From Sclerodactyla briareus (Eukaryota > Echinodermata > Holothuroidea > Dendrochirotida > Sclerodactylidae), in contig JAODTK010005558.1 of NCBI GenBank assembly GCA_026419785.1, positions 248,001 through 312,000 on the forward strand: a stretch of 64,000 nt of DNA, given 5' to 3'. Both the position numbers and the translations under genes were made by a program. Position 1 is the first letter of the stretch, and every line of letters starts with the position of its first letter. Positions 34,230-46,800 of this stretch are shown here, piece after piece. Under the pieces are notes generated by a model that saw only the letters and a program-made list of their open reading frames with translations, ran no database searches and was not told where the DNA came from.

Positions 34230-37200
34230 TCAAAGTCAATTGATGAATGTGTCAGGTAGTGACACATTCTCATGATAGTGGTTGGGGGCAGTCACATTCC
34301 TCTGTCCTAGCAAATTCATTACTGCTTATCCGAACCATCTCCACGAAGCATTTCAACGAATGTGTCAGTGTGGTGAGACACTTTATTGGCCGTTATCGGG
34401 GAAAAAGAGTGACAGGCATGATCAATTCCGTATCTAAGACAATTAAACAAATGTATCTCGAAGCGGCGAGCACATTTGATTGAGACATTCATGGCCGCTG
34501 ATTCTGGGCAGCAAGGAAACGCATCGATCACAGTGGTATCAACATGAATTATGGGTGATTAGGTGGTTTTATGATCCGAACATATGACAGAAGCTTGAGA
34601 ACTCCCATCAATTGAAATTTAGTTTAGTGTCCGAATGCCTTCTGTGTTACCCTGAATATCCTTGAAGTCAACGGCACAATCACTGGGGGGCGGGGGGTGG
34701 TTGCAATGTTCACGGGTGTATCCTCCGGCTAACATATTATCTTTGGCTCCCTACTGCTTTTGACCCCCCTCCTCCCAACGCCTCTCCGAAATTGCTTCAG
34801 ACACCCACCCACAACTGGACAGACAGATAAACAGACTGAAAATGGGGCCCACAGCTAAATTATGGTTCCAGAATGTAGGGCAGGGCATATGTGTGTGTGT
34901 GTTGGTTGAGGAAGGTTTCAGGAGAGGATCTCCAAAGCAGTGTGTGTGGGCAACCCCACAAATCCTTATAACATCTGATATCCTCTCTTTATTCTGGAAG
35001 TGAGAGTGCTGTGAAGTGTGCTGGGTGGTATCTCAAATTCCTCTCCATTGTTACGGGTGGGTGTGAAAGACATGGGGTGATGCTCGGGGATTCCAACACT
35101 TTTCAACACGTGTATGGACTGGATTATGGAAAGGGTCATTTGGTGGAGTCGGGGTTTTCTGATCTGGACTTTCATTAGTTTACCTTGTGCAGTGTCATTA
35201 GTAACTACTCCATGCGAGCCGAGGTCAGTAGAGGCCTCAGACTGGCATCTGGAGTCCACGGAGACACTGAATAGTGGTGTGGTAGTCGTGATATTTGAGC
35301 AAAAGAACCAAGCTCTGTGTTTTTGGCTCTGTCATGCTTCCAGTCTTGCTATATTCTAGTGAGGCTGTTGGGCTGAGGCAGATTTGAATTCCTTTCTGAC
35401 TACTTCACTTCGCCGCATCCTGGTTACCATAGGTCCCAGAGTCTATTACCAAGGATCTCAAGGAGGCGAGGGATGGGAAGGTTAGCTGCCTGATTTACGA
35501 TAGTCAACTGTGTTTCTTTAGGCAAATGGCGCACCTCCTAGCGGACGATCCTGCCCATCGTGTCTTTCTAATTGGGCTCCGGTGGGTCGGGGCCGACGCG
35601 CTTCATGGCTGCTCATGGTTGGCCGATTGCTCATGGTTAGCAGAGCTCCTCAACTACATCAGGCGGTAGGAGGATGGGTCGGGCCCAGGCCCCAAAACGC
35701 TTGTCTGGAGGAGGCTGGGTGATTACAAGCGGTATTGGATGCAGCTAGATGCCTTCCAGGCATGTGCTCCCATGAGTGAGTGAGTGAATGAGCATCTGAT
35801 CTGATGTAATTCCAGCAGGTTTTTTGCCAGTATCATGCTGAATTGGTGAGGCATTGTTGACAGGTGCAATTGGTGAGAAATATGAACGAATGTTAGAAGT
35901 ATCGTCACCAATGATATGTTTCAAGGTACTGTGGGATGATTCTTGCTGTGGAGTCACATAGAGGGCAGTATCCCATTACTCACTGGGTGTTGTCAGACCA
36001 TGTCGCCTCTTTAAATGGAGGCCTATCCTGCAGGAGGGGTCATGGTAATTCCAGGAGACCAAAATGGTAGCATCTGAATGGTTCTTTCCTTCACCGATCG
36101 TGTCGAGAATCGATGCATCCTGCCGAGGAACAGGAATCGAATCCCCGAAGGACATAACGCTCAATCATGTGCCTGACATTAAGAGAAGCATCCTATATTC
36201 TAAACACACGACATGGCCTTAGGACATTATTTTCATAAACTGACATACTTTCTGTGTTGTTGTCCGGATTTAATTCCTCGCAGTCTCAACCTTGCACACT
36301 CAGCCAGGGGTGCTGAGCACAAGATTTTTGTTTTGAGTGATGAAAAAAACTGTATAATATGTCATTAGGGGCCCCCAGGGGACAGTCCAATGCCCCAGAG
36401 GGAAGTCAAATTTCAAAAGAATAAAGGAGATTATTATCGAGAAAGTCACAAGCTTCGTGATTTCCCGCTAGAATTTCAGTAGAGATAAAATTATTGAGTT
36501 AGTGTTGTCCAAAAGTGACTGTTGGATGATTTTGCTGATGTCACTAGAGCAAGTTGGAAGAAATTTTTACCTACATTGCTGAGATGATAACATTTTATGA
36601 TTTACCTTTAGCCCAGCCCACTCATATATATTATGTTATTCGGAGAGGAACCCATACACTCACTATGGAGCAGTACCTCCTTCTGTCTCCTAGTTTTGTT
36701 TTTTGTGCCAACCCGGGAACCCACAGCGCACACATAGACGTGAGTGAACGCATAGATTGGGTAATGCCCTGTGGCAAGGAATGAAGAAACAGAAAAGCTC
36801 TCTCACAGACACTGTTTTGCCGCTATTATCGTGGACCAAATGTTACGGCTTGCTATGGGAATGGCTGTTCTGCAAAAAATGAATAACAAGCCTCAACCAA
36901 TGACCGTTTGCTATGACACACGTGATTACAAGATGGCAGTGGCCATGGAAACACTTTGGTATGCTGGTGCAGGGGTTACTTGCCACATGTAGAAATGTTG
37001 AGGTTTTTTTTTTTTTTTATAGTCCTGTTGCTTACCGGTCATCATCAATTATTCTACACCCCAAGCTATCCGTTACTGCGATGCAGGATTCTGATTGGTT
37101 GATCCCAATCATGGGGACGTTGTTATTTTTGCAATGAAAGTATGTGGTTTTGCAATAACATGCAGGTAAAATATCACAAAAATCAAATACTTGCTCGATT

Positions 37201-38935
37201 TGCTGCATCTTAAAAGTAAACAGTAATTTTCAAACGCAGGTGTAAGGTTGCATGAGCCTTTGGAAGTCTCTGTTTACACGCACAGTTCCGGCTCTCAGTA
37301 ACGTGCTTCAAAGGGCGTACTGTCTTAACGAAATACAAACGGGCGGAACGACACGTTGCTCATTGCATAGCTACATGGTTTACACATACAGAACCCTCTG
37401 GTTCGGCTCGCGTGGTTTGTATTGCGTCTTCGTGGATATACCATGGTACGCACTGCTAATCTTTTGTGTATGGGCCGCATGCCATTTACTACTTCGATCG
37501 ACTAACGCAAAGTTACCTTAGTTGCTTATTTACCGTTTAGAGATACACGATACTCGATCTGAGAATAGATATCTCTGATCTTTTGCTTAATTACTAATTC
37601 GCGGGTTGTAAATAGGAATAAACTACAGCAGGTCTTCCTTATTAACGGAACTCACATGAACATGTTTTGTAGTGTTTTTTCCTGGAGACGTGCAAGTTCA
37701 ACAGCCCCCTGTCTGCAGAGGCTACATGCATGGGCACTGAAGTTTCTGTTTGATGATTGAATCACTGACGAGGTGATCGAGCCTTAACTCTTGTCTCTAC
37801 CATAGTATAAGGGATGGCACCTGACATGACCTCTATTCATTGTGCCTGAGTAACCATTCACCGCCTCTGGCACACACTTTTATGATGCTGCATGTTTTCA
37901 CTATAAGCAATTTGCCAACTTTGATGGACAGTGACCGCTGTTAAACTTCGTTATGTTCCGATATTAGCTGCTGACAGATCTCATAACTTGTTTATACCTT
38001 GTGGAAGATAACGACGGTTGCGTACCACCGCATGAGTAGTAAGTTACTACTCTAGGTTTTGACCCAATCCAACAACCCCATGTTCCGTCATCTCACAGAT
38101 ACAGATCATAGATACTGGTGTCGGTTTTTTGACATTAGAACGTAGACCGAATGGACATGTTGGAGGGGATGGACGTTGGGACAAATGGGTGTTGACATCA
38201 AATAGGTGAGTCAGTATACTGGTATGTGAGAATCTAGAAGTGCAACCATATGTAGAGACAATACAACAGTGCAACCGGTTCTTTTGAATGCCCAATAATA
38301 ATCGGTCACAACTGCGTTCTGGACATGTATGCGATTCCACCTTCCACCTCGGCATTCACCTTTGTTTCTCTAGTTATCATGTTTACAGACTTTTCTGATA
38401 GTGACATCACTTGGCCTCAAATCCTGTCCATGATTATAGGACAAAAACTTCCCCAATTTGTAACTTGCTATTGTCTATTCACCTCAAGCGTAAGCTACTT
38501 GTCACGGGTATACACACTGATGCAGTGTAGAGATTATTGACGTTAATATTGGATGCCCAGGTCTTGATGAAGGATGACACCTGAATCTGCACTCTTAAGC
38601 TCGTTCTGAGCCTATTACTGACCTGTACAAATCAATGCCCGAGCATCTGTTTGTGTATGTCAAAATCACTTGGAAAACTCATTCATAGAGAGAGCCATTT
38701 GACCACAGTGAGAATTCATCTCTCTTCAAATACCCTTAATAGTAAGTTTAACAAGTCTGACTGTCATCAACCCAAGAGCAAGCCCAACTATGTAGACCAA
38801 GAACAGGCCTAGTAGTACAAAGATTAGAAGAGATCTAAAAGCTATCAACCCATGAGAAATGCAGAATAGGCCCCCCCCCCCCTTAGCCCCCCTCCCCCCT
38901 CAAGTGAAAAAAGGCTAATGCGGATGACAAACTGG
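34230..38935. other. No gene seen
   Basis: No supported exon. The minus strand near 36120-36170 has GGGGATTCGATTCCTGTTCC, a box-B-like string that may belong to a tRNA-derived SINE. A poly-T run lies near 37003. A GC-rich, gene-like patch at 35530-35700 gave no recognisable protein in any frame. Confidence 0.4.
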
Positions 38936-38939
38936 TTAA

Positions 38940-39135
38940 TGATGACAAGGCATTCCCTTTAGTTCATGACAGGGCCTGCCTACAGGATAACTAGCATTCA
39001 TCCATTGACCCCCTCACAATGACCATGTCGACCAAAATGACTCGCAGATGACCTTTGACATAAAATCCCTGAAATTCCAGTATGTGGCACTGCTCCACGA
39101 TAATACTGACCAACCCATGATCAGTTCCAATTTAA
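38940..39135 (+). repeat. Dispersed repeat related to 33770-33925
   Basis: Shared pieces are CCAAAATGAC, CAGATGACCTTTGACAT, AAATCCCTGAAATTCC and GATAATACTGACCA. The two copies are in the same orientation. A C12 run lies just left at 38871. Confidence 0.7.
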
Positions 39136-39139
39136 CTGA

Positions 39140-42100
39140 AGTAAGGAGAAGGATTTCAAGCATTTCCCCAAAATGGCTGGAAATGATCTCTGGATGAATT
39201 GACCTTGATATTTTCCACACCCCAGATGACCCTTGTTTCTACACAAAGTTGTAGAAGTAGTAGCAATTGGAATCAATGTGGACGGGTAGGTATAGGATCA
39301 TTCAATCAATAGACATGCACAATCATATAGCTCACTAGCCAAGATAGCTGAGAAATTTGGCAATGTAAAACGACTACCCTTACACTCGCCTTTATGCCCT
39401 AAATTGGTTGAATGAGCCCAAAATACGTTAATAATATATAAATAATATATTAAACTTCCAAGATCCCTTACCTTGTCAGCTGCACATCACCCTCAAACTG
39501 AACAGCAAAACACCACCCGATCCATGGAGAAGATTGATCCAAGATATTACTTATTGCATCCAACAAGACACCTCTGCTGCTACTCATTGCCAAGATATCT
39601 GTCTGCATCATATACAGATGCCAGGAACATTTACACACACCTTTTGGTGAATTTTTTTACAAATTTCCTCGCATTCCTGTGCATAATTCTCAGTGACAGT
39701 TCATGCCTCAGGCTTACAACATACCACTCATTATCACTTTCCCGCAGAATTTACCCACAACATGTCGCAGTTCATTGCACTGCTCAAAAACCTTGTTTTT
39801 GAGAAGATTGAGGTCAACCTATTGCCTTGTGGCCCATATATGTCCTATACCTACAACACCTATACTTAACATTCTCAGCCGGAGCTGTCGCCTATCTGAA
39901 AATCAGTAAATTGTCCCCATTCTTTTGTGACGGTTTCCATCGATTCCTAAAGGTCAAATCGCACTCTTGTAGTAGAAATCAAGTATCTCCTCGTAACATG
40001 TTTATATATAACCTCCTAGCAACTTGTTCTTAATTCATGGTGCAGGTCAACCAAGGTGCTGGATGCGCAAATTAAGGTGTGTTCAATTAGTTCCTTGTGT
40101 TAAGACGTTGATATATTCCCAATTTTTCCTGCTGCCTTTTATCCGGCATTACATTCTTCACTGCTCCACATTAGTCTCCTCTGTATCACCGTCTTGTCCA
40201 ATTCTTAAAAAAAGAAATTGAAGATATTATTCTCAGCCATGTTTAAATTGTCAAACTGCTAAACTGTAGATCCTCGATGTCGCTTATTGTAACACGCTGT
40301 CAAGTTTAAACCATCTCGATAAAATCCAAATTTCCAAGCGGGGGTTCTCTATCATGTGTATTGCCTTGCTTCCACTATTGGAAGCAAAATTACATTTTGG
40401 ACAAGACGTTGATACAGAATAGACAGACTACAGAAATAGTGGCGCACTCCAGAAATGTAATGATGGCTTTCATGCTTGATAAAAAGGGCCAGCGGGTAAT
40501 CAGGAATATATCAACGTCTCAACACAAGACCGTATTCATTCCGCTAAGCGCCCCTCTCCCGTAGCGCCCACCCACCTTTTTTGCAATGCAGGTCGATTAC
40601 CCACAACACTGGGCTGCAGAAATTGCAACATTATTACTCGAAATTGGAACACTATGTAAGTTAACAGACATTCAAAATATCGCACAGGTTGAAGCAAACA
40701 ATGTATTGCGATTGTCCACATGCATAGTGCTGCCCGCCCCCCTACCATCCGATCCCCGCGCCTCCCAATATTATGACAAAAAATATCAGTAAAAGTTAAC
40801 TCTCGTAATCGTAAGCCCACATTCTGAAACTTTGCAAGCGCCCTGGGCGCTAGAGCGGATGAATACGGTAGGTTCAAATAAAACTACTGATTTTGTCGTT
40901 CTTTTTTCCCATATGCATAGTTTCGTAAATGTTCACCAGATTTACCGGTTTATGTGTATCATTTGAAGGGCAAGAGAGGTGATTCCAATGGCTGTAATCA
41001 TTTTTTGGATCTGAGTCTGAGAAAGAAAATATTGCGTTAGATGCTAGGGGATGCGCCAATTGATAATTGGACTCATGTTACTGGATGGTCAAAAGTGGGC
41101 AATTACAATTTGCTGACCAAACCAAACAAAGTTAGAAAAGGTTGAAAGATGCTACCAGAAATGGGATCACATTTTTACCTGCCTTTGGAGTCATGCCTCA
41201 ATTTTCCTCGATCCGCCGTCATCATCTTGAAAGGTCAAAGTTATAGTATCACAGTTTTATTTTGATGTCCTTCAAAAAGGTAGACGTTTCGAAATCTGAT
41301 GAAAGTAGGATCAGATGTTGAATTGTACCAGGGGGCTCAAGGCCTCCCCTTTAGTCAACAGGCTGGATATCCCTAGCGTAAGAAAAAAGTCTATATACTA
41401 TTGATCGTTTTCAAGGAATTGTAAGTCATCGAAGTGACTGATGGGTGCATCATGTGTATGTATGATTGACCCCCCTGACAAAGACTCACCCTGTTCACTA
41501 TATGAAGGGGGGTGGCATCATACAACTGACCAGTGCTAAACAATACATCACAAAAAAGTTTTTTTTTTTTTTCAAGTTCTAACATGGTTCAAGTCCCAAT
41601 CCCCACCTTTAGTTGTCTCTCATGACCGGGCCTGGTAAATCTATAAAGCGTGGCACATTCAACAACACAAACCAACCGACAACCCCCCCTCCCTCCCATC
41701 AAAGTGGAAAACATGGACAGACAGATCACAGAATCCATAATTCGTGGCATGAGTTTACCAACCCTGGATAAAATATATTGGAGTAAACATTCCAGCCCAG
41801 ATTGCCACTGGCAATCAGGCTGGCGAAGTCGAGAAATAACAAAATCATCCTGGAAAACATTCCAGTCTCATTGGGATTTCAAGCCAGTGAAGATGCCCCC
41901 ATGGCATAATAGGCATACCTTAGATTAGGGCCCAAAGAAGAAGATGCACAGAAAATGTGTAATTGCCTAGCTGAGTAAATTGCTCCAAAAGTTCAATGTA
42001 CTACAGGGGTGTCTGGGCAAATCGGCCATTGCCATTTTCAGAGCGACCCAAATTTATGTTATGAGGGTTAAATAGTCTTTTGCTGCATTTACAACAGAGT

Positions 42101-42655
42101 GGACCTGGAAGAGAATTAACTACAAAGACATCTCAACTGGGCTGTGCATCAAACATTTTATCAGGCTTATTGCTGGGTGGACTGCAGGCACCCACCATCT
42201 CTTGATAAACAAGCCCGATGTTGGCATTGCGCTGGGCACGTATCAAGTCAAGTACTAAGCAATGACACTTCAATGCCCAATTTTGGAATTGAACCTTACT
42301 CTACGGCACCCTCTCTCTGACTGCGTAAGCCAGTCACTGCTTGGAAATTGAAAAGATTTTTCATTGTCCTATGACAGGAAATTAGAGGACACTCGCAGGA
42401 TCAAGTATAGAGAATATTGTCTGAATACATCACGTTTGTAATTTGCATCGGGCAAGGTTAAAAAATCTTCCAACATGCAATATAAAAATGTTTGTTATAC
42501 TTTACAACACCCCTGCGCATATTCTGAATTTCATAAATGACCAAAAGCCAAAGGCCAGTGATTTCCTTTACTCTTTCGGACAACCTATACCTATAATGGG
42601 ATATTGTTCACAAGCTATTATGGCACATAACGTCTGACAAATTTCCATTTTTCCC
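39140..42655. other. No gene seen
   Basis: Unassigned sequence. A T13 run lies near 41561 and a TAATATATAAATAATATAT stretch near 39430. Open frames at 40536-40877 and 41650-41928 have no recognisable similarity. Confidence 0.4.
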
Positions 42656-42659
42656 TAAC

Positions 42660-43780
42660 CACAGGTCCAATAGTGGTTCCTGAACCCATATAAGAAAGCT
42701 ACACACTAAATTTCAAGTTTTTCAGACTTTTGACCTCGGTGGACCTCGGATAACCTCTGACCTTACCCCCCAACATACATGCATGGACTCATCATGGGGA
42801 ACACACATATCAAGTATGAGCTTCATCATCCAGGTGTAGTTGAGCTATTATGTTTACAACCAACAATTGGCCAAAATATTGACTTTCCACAATTTCTATT
42901 TTTTTAATATAATTAAAAAAACCCCACAACAAAACCACACAAAAACAACAAACCCCCAACCTGAAACAAACAATAGGGTTCCTGTACTCCCCCTAAGAAA
43001 GCTACACACCAAATTTCACCTATCAGACCAAACCCCCTTCTGGACTTATCGAGTTGCGACAAGGCTTTTTGCTTTGACTGTAGTGACCTCTAATATCTGC
43101 CCTAAAAATAGATCATGTACTCATCATGGGGAACACCATACCAAGTATGACTTCATTCCCATCGAGGTGGGGTGAGTTATCGTGTTCACAACCAAAATTG
43201 GCCAAATCTCGACTTTCAACAAATTCCTTACTTTTTGACGTGATCATTCACCCTCGACCTGGAACGAAAAAAACAAAAGGGTGCCTGTATTCAACCTGAT
43301 CTGACCACCATTCTGGAACTTATCATGTTTACAAGTTCTCAGTCTTTGACCTTCAGTGACCTCAGATGACTTACCTGACCCCCAAACAATAGGTTCATGT
43401 TCTCTCAATGGGAAACACACATCCAAGTATGACTTCATCCATCCAGGTGGGGTTGAGTTACCATGTTTAACAAGCTAAATTTGGCCAAACTAATATTGAC
43501 TTTTCACAAATTTTCTGTTCACCCCCGACCTATTACGAAAAACAATATGGTTCCTCCTGTACTCCCCATGCGAAAAGCTATATAACCACCGATTTCAACC
43601 TTTGGTCAGACCAACCATTCTGGACTAATCAAGGTTTACAAGGTTTTCAGACCTTGACCTATGTTACATCAGATGACCTCTGACTGACCCCAGACAATAG
43701 AATGGATCATGTACTCATTCATGGGGAACTATTTACCAAGGATGAGCCCTATCTACTCACCTGCAAGTTATCATTGTAAA
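42660..43780 (+). repeat. Array of ~300-bp repeats with TGACCT half-sites, cluster 2
   Basis: Four units start near 42672, 42978, 43279 and 43550, each opening GGTTCCTGTACTCCCC or a variant. They share AAAGCTA.ACACC.AATTTCA, TCATCATGGGGAACAC.CAT, CAAGTATGA.CTTCAT and CCAGGTG.GGTTGAG. Hexamers TGACCT recur in DR4 spacing, for example TGACCTTCAGTGACCTCAGA followed by TGACTT near 43350. A CA microsatellite follows at 43797. Confidence 0.85.
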
Positions 43781-43796
43781 AGGCTGGGCATCACAC

Positions 43797-43835
43797 ACAT
43801 ACACACACGCACACACCACACCACACAACACACAG
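43797..43835. repeat. CA microsatellite
   Basis: An imperfect ACACAC run follows directly after the ~300-bp repeat array. Confidence 0.8.
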
Positions 43836-43839
43836 GACT

Positions 43840-46800
43840 CAAAATATTATTAATAATCATTTTTTAAATTTCCTACATTGATTCCCACTTTGGAATATTA
43901 GTTCTGTGACAGAGGATTGCTGCAGTGGTGTTTGGTATGTCTGTTGGCTGTTTTCAGAGAAAACGGCATAATTTTTGTTGGACGTCCGTTATTCAACACA
44001 ATGAACAATAAAATACATAAGAAATTCCTGTGTTGTTCAATATATTGTCAATATGGGCCCTCCCTAATTCTCCCTAAATAACACACTTGACAACAAATGG
44101 GGATCGAACCCATAGATATAATTTCCATTCCCCACAGTATTGAATCACCTCTTTAAGAGTCCGATTCTCAGTTCGTCCCTAAATGGAATCCTTGCCATTA
44201 CACCCGAGCAAAGCTAAGATACAACAACAAATGCAAAGGCTGATCCAATGCAATAGTCACATATATAACAAGCAACAACTAATTAATCAGTTCTGTATAC
44301 AACCTTCCACTTGTACTGTCCCCACCTAGCTCCGATCCCCTGACACCTTCCAAGTATTGCAGGTCACCAATTTAGAGTAATTCATAAAAGGGCAAACAAT
44401 TAGAGGAATGTTAAGGTAACTCATTTGTTAGTCGCCGTACTTTGAATTCACCCGCAAGTGACCTCACCAAACCGAGCAAATTAATGGACCCTTCAGTCAT
44501 AGTTATATTCCACTATGATGGGTAGGTTTAGAGGGAGGGGACCGAACGTAACTACAGCGATATTCTCTCGAGCTAAAAACGCAACATGCTTGACATCGTG
44601 ATTGCAGGGACGAAAGAGCTGACCATTTAGGATGTCTGTGCAAAACCAATTTGGAATTTTCACTGGCATCCCATATAAATGCATCCAGAATAACACAAAT
44701 GCTGTCACTACTGAACAATGGAGTCCAAGGGCGGGTGGTCTATTGTCAGAGCACCTTTGAATGAATGGTATTTCTGGGGCATTAGGATGAGTGTATGTGT
44801 TCACATTTAGATTGCATCTGAAATGCCAGTGCAACCCTAAACAAAGTCTGGGCTTCTTAAATGGGAAGGTTTGAGCCCAGTTCATGATGAGTGAGTACAA
44901 AACAAAGAGTGAGTGCTGTTCTCTATTACACTTCACACACTGAACACACGGCACCATGTGTGAATGTAATGACGCAAGTTTCTGTGTGAAACCCGTGATT
45001 TTGCTGGTGCAGACCTGCACCCCATTGTGCTGACATTTGAGAAATAACTGCATCAGTGCTACACTCACCTAATTAATTTGACAAGCTGGAGAGACTATGA
45101 AAGCATAGCCGTATAGTGCAAAACCACTCTGAATAATTCATCAGAATCACATTAGAGTACAGGTGCCATGATACAGAGATTTCAGGTGCAAAGGCCAAAT
45201 CAGCGAAAAAAAACTTGGCCAAAAAGAATGCTCCATGCGCGAGATAACTTTCCCCCCCCACTCAAATCTAGACATAGGCAAAGAAAGAATGGCTGTGGGA
45301 AGCATGAGTGCGAGTACCCATTTTTGTGTGTGGAAAAAACGTTATGTAATCAAATAATAAAAACGAAGTTGGGCCAACCCCCCCCCCCCCTAACCGGCCC
45401 CTCTGTCCCAGAAGTTGCTCCCTAGCCAGAAGACGATGCACTGAGTGGTGGTTAGTTGTGGTTATAACAGGCTAGGAAGACTTGTCAAACCGAAAGGGTT
45501 GCTAAGATAGAAGATTGTCATGCTTAACGGCCAAATGGAGCAATGTACAAATGCTGCACTTTGATTACTTTCAATTCATAACATTATGACAGCCGAAAAC
45601 CAGCAGCGATTAGAGTGTACCATAAGGCACCAATAGCTATTGACCAAAAATTGGCCTTGTTGAAATCACCAGGGAGAAACTGCAGGATCCCCTATATTAC
45701 AAAACCAATGTAAAACTGTACTTTTGAAAATTGTACAAACAAACTATAGAGGGATCCTACAAAATGTTTCAAACAATTATTAGAGGAATAAACTCATTTC
45801 ATTTCTGAGTCGATAGCTCAGTTCGTTTTTTCGGTTATCATGACGTAGAAATGCAAGCTCACAGTGTTAGAGTCCATGGTCAGCTTTTGCACTGTTCCCC
45901 TGTGATGTGTCTAGATTCCTCAAAATTTCTCGAGAGGTTAAATTGGATACTCAAGGAGGCAACATCTAGAATCTCCAAATTTGGGTGTGGGGATTCGGAT
46001 CTATGTCCCTGTTACTAGGTGAGAGTTTAAGAAAATCTGTACAGGCCAATGGGTTTGAAGAAGTAACATAGTTACTGCCGCAAGCCTCACCCACATGAAG
46101 GGGGGAAGAAGACAGGAAACAGTTTTGATGATGATTCAGTTCTGAATGATAAATGACTCCCATGACACAATGCAAGCTTAGCCACACGCAGAACCCTCAA
46201 AAAAGACAATGTGGCGAACATGTCCCTTTAAACGGGCAACTTCATGCCTAGACAGGTGTAGAAAGCTGGGGTGGTCAAGTAGTGAATCGATCTCGATGGG
46301 AGATTTCTGTCTGCGACACTGCCGCCTAGTTTCACACTCGGCACATCGATGCGCAGTGGGCAGTAAATTAAACTGGAAAATATGTTATAGCTATTGATGC
46401 TGTGGAAACCCAAGAAGTTTTAAACAAGTAAGAATCATATTCGAATCTTTTGCTGCGGGGCTTAAATGATATACAGCGATATGTTGCTGTTATAAAGAAG
46501 AATAAGGCAGGATCATTGATCAGTATATTTACAGGTACAAGAAGTTTGCTTGAAGTGATTTTTTTTGTTGAGACTGTTTATGACATGATAAGAGTAAAAA
46601 AAATAGTTGCCCAGCTTCATCCTATTCTACAACCCCAAAATCGAAAAACAAGAAATTTCACTAGAGGTACCAATCTCTAAATGTATATGTAACCACACAC
46701 TACCCCCCCCCCCCCCCCGATACTAACAGGGCAATTTTTACTTAGTAGTTTCATCATCTATAACGAGTAACTGATCATTGTTTGGGGAAGGTTATTTTAA

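Noticed and set aside
40536-40877. 113-codon minus frame and overlapping plus frame as coding
   Set aside because: No similarity recognised in either strand and no convincing splice borders.
44493-45068. 191-codon minus-strand open frame as a gene
   Set aside because: Composition and sequence match no family I know, and its length is within chance expectation.
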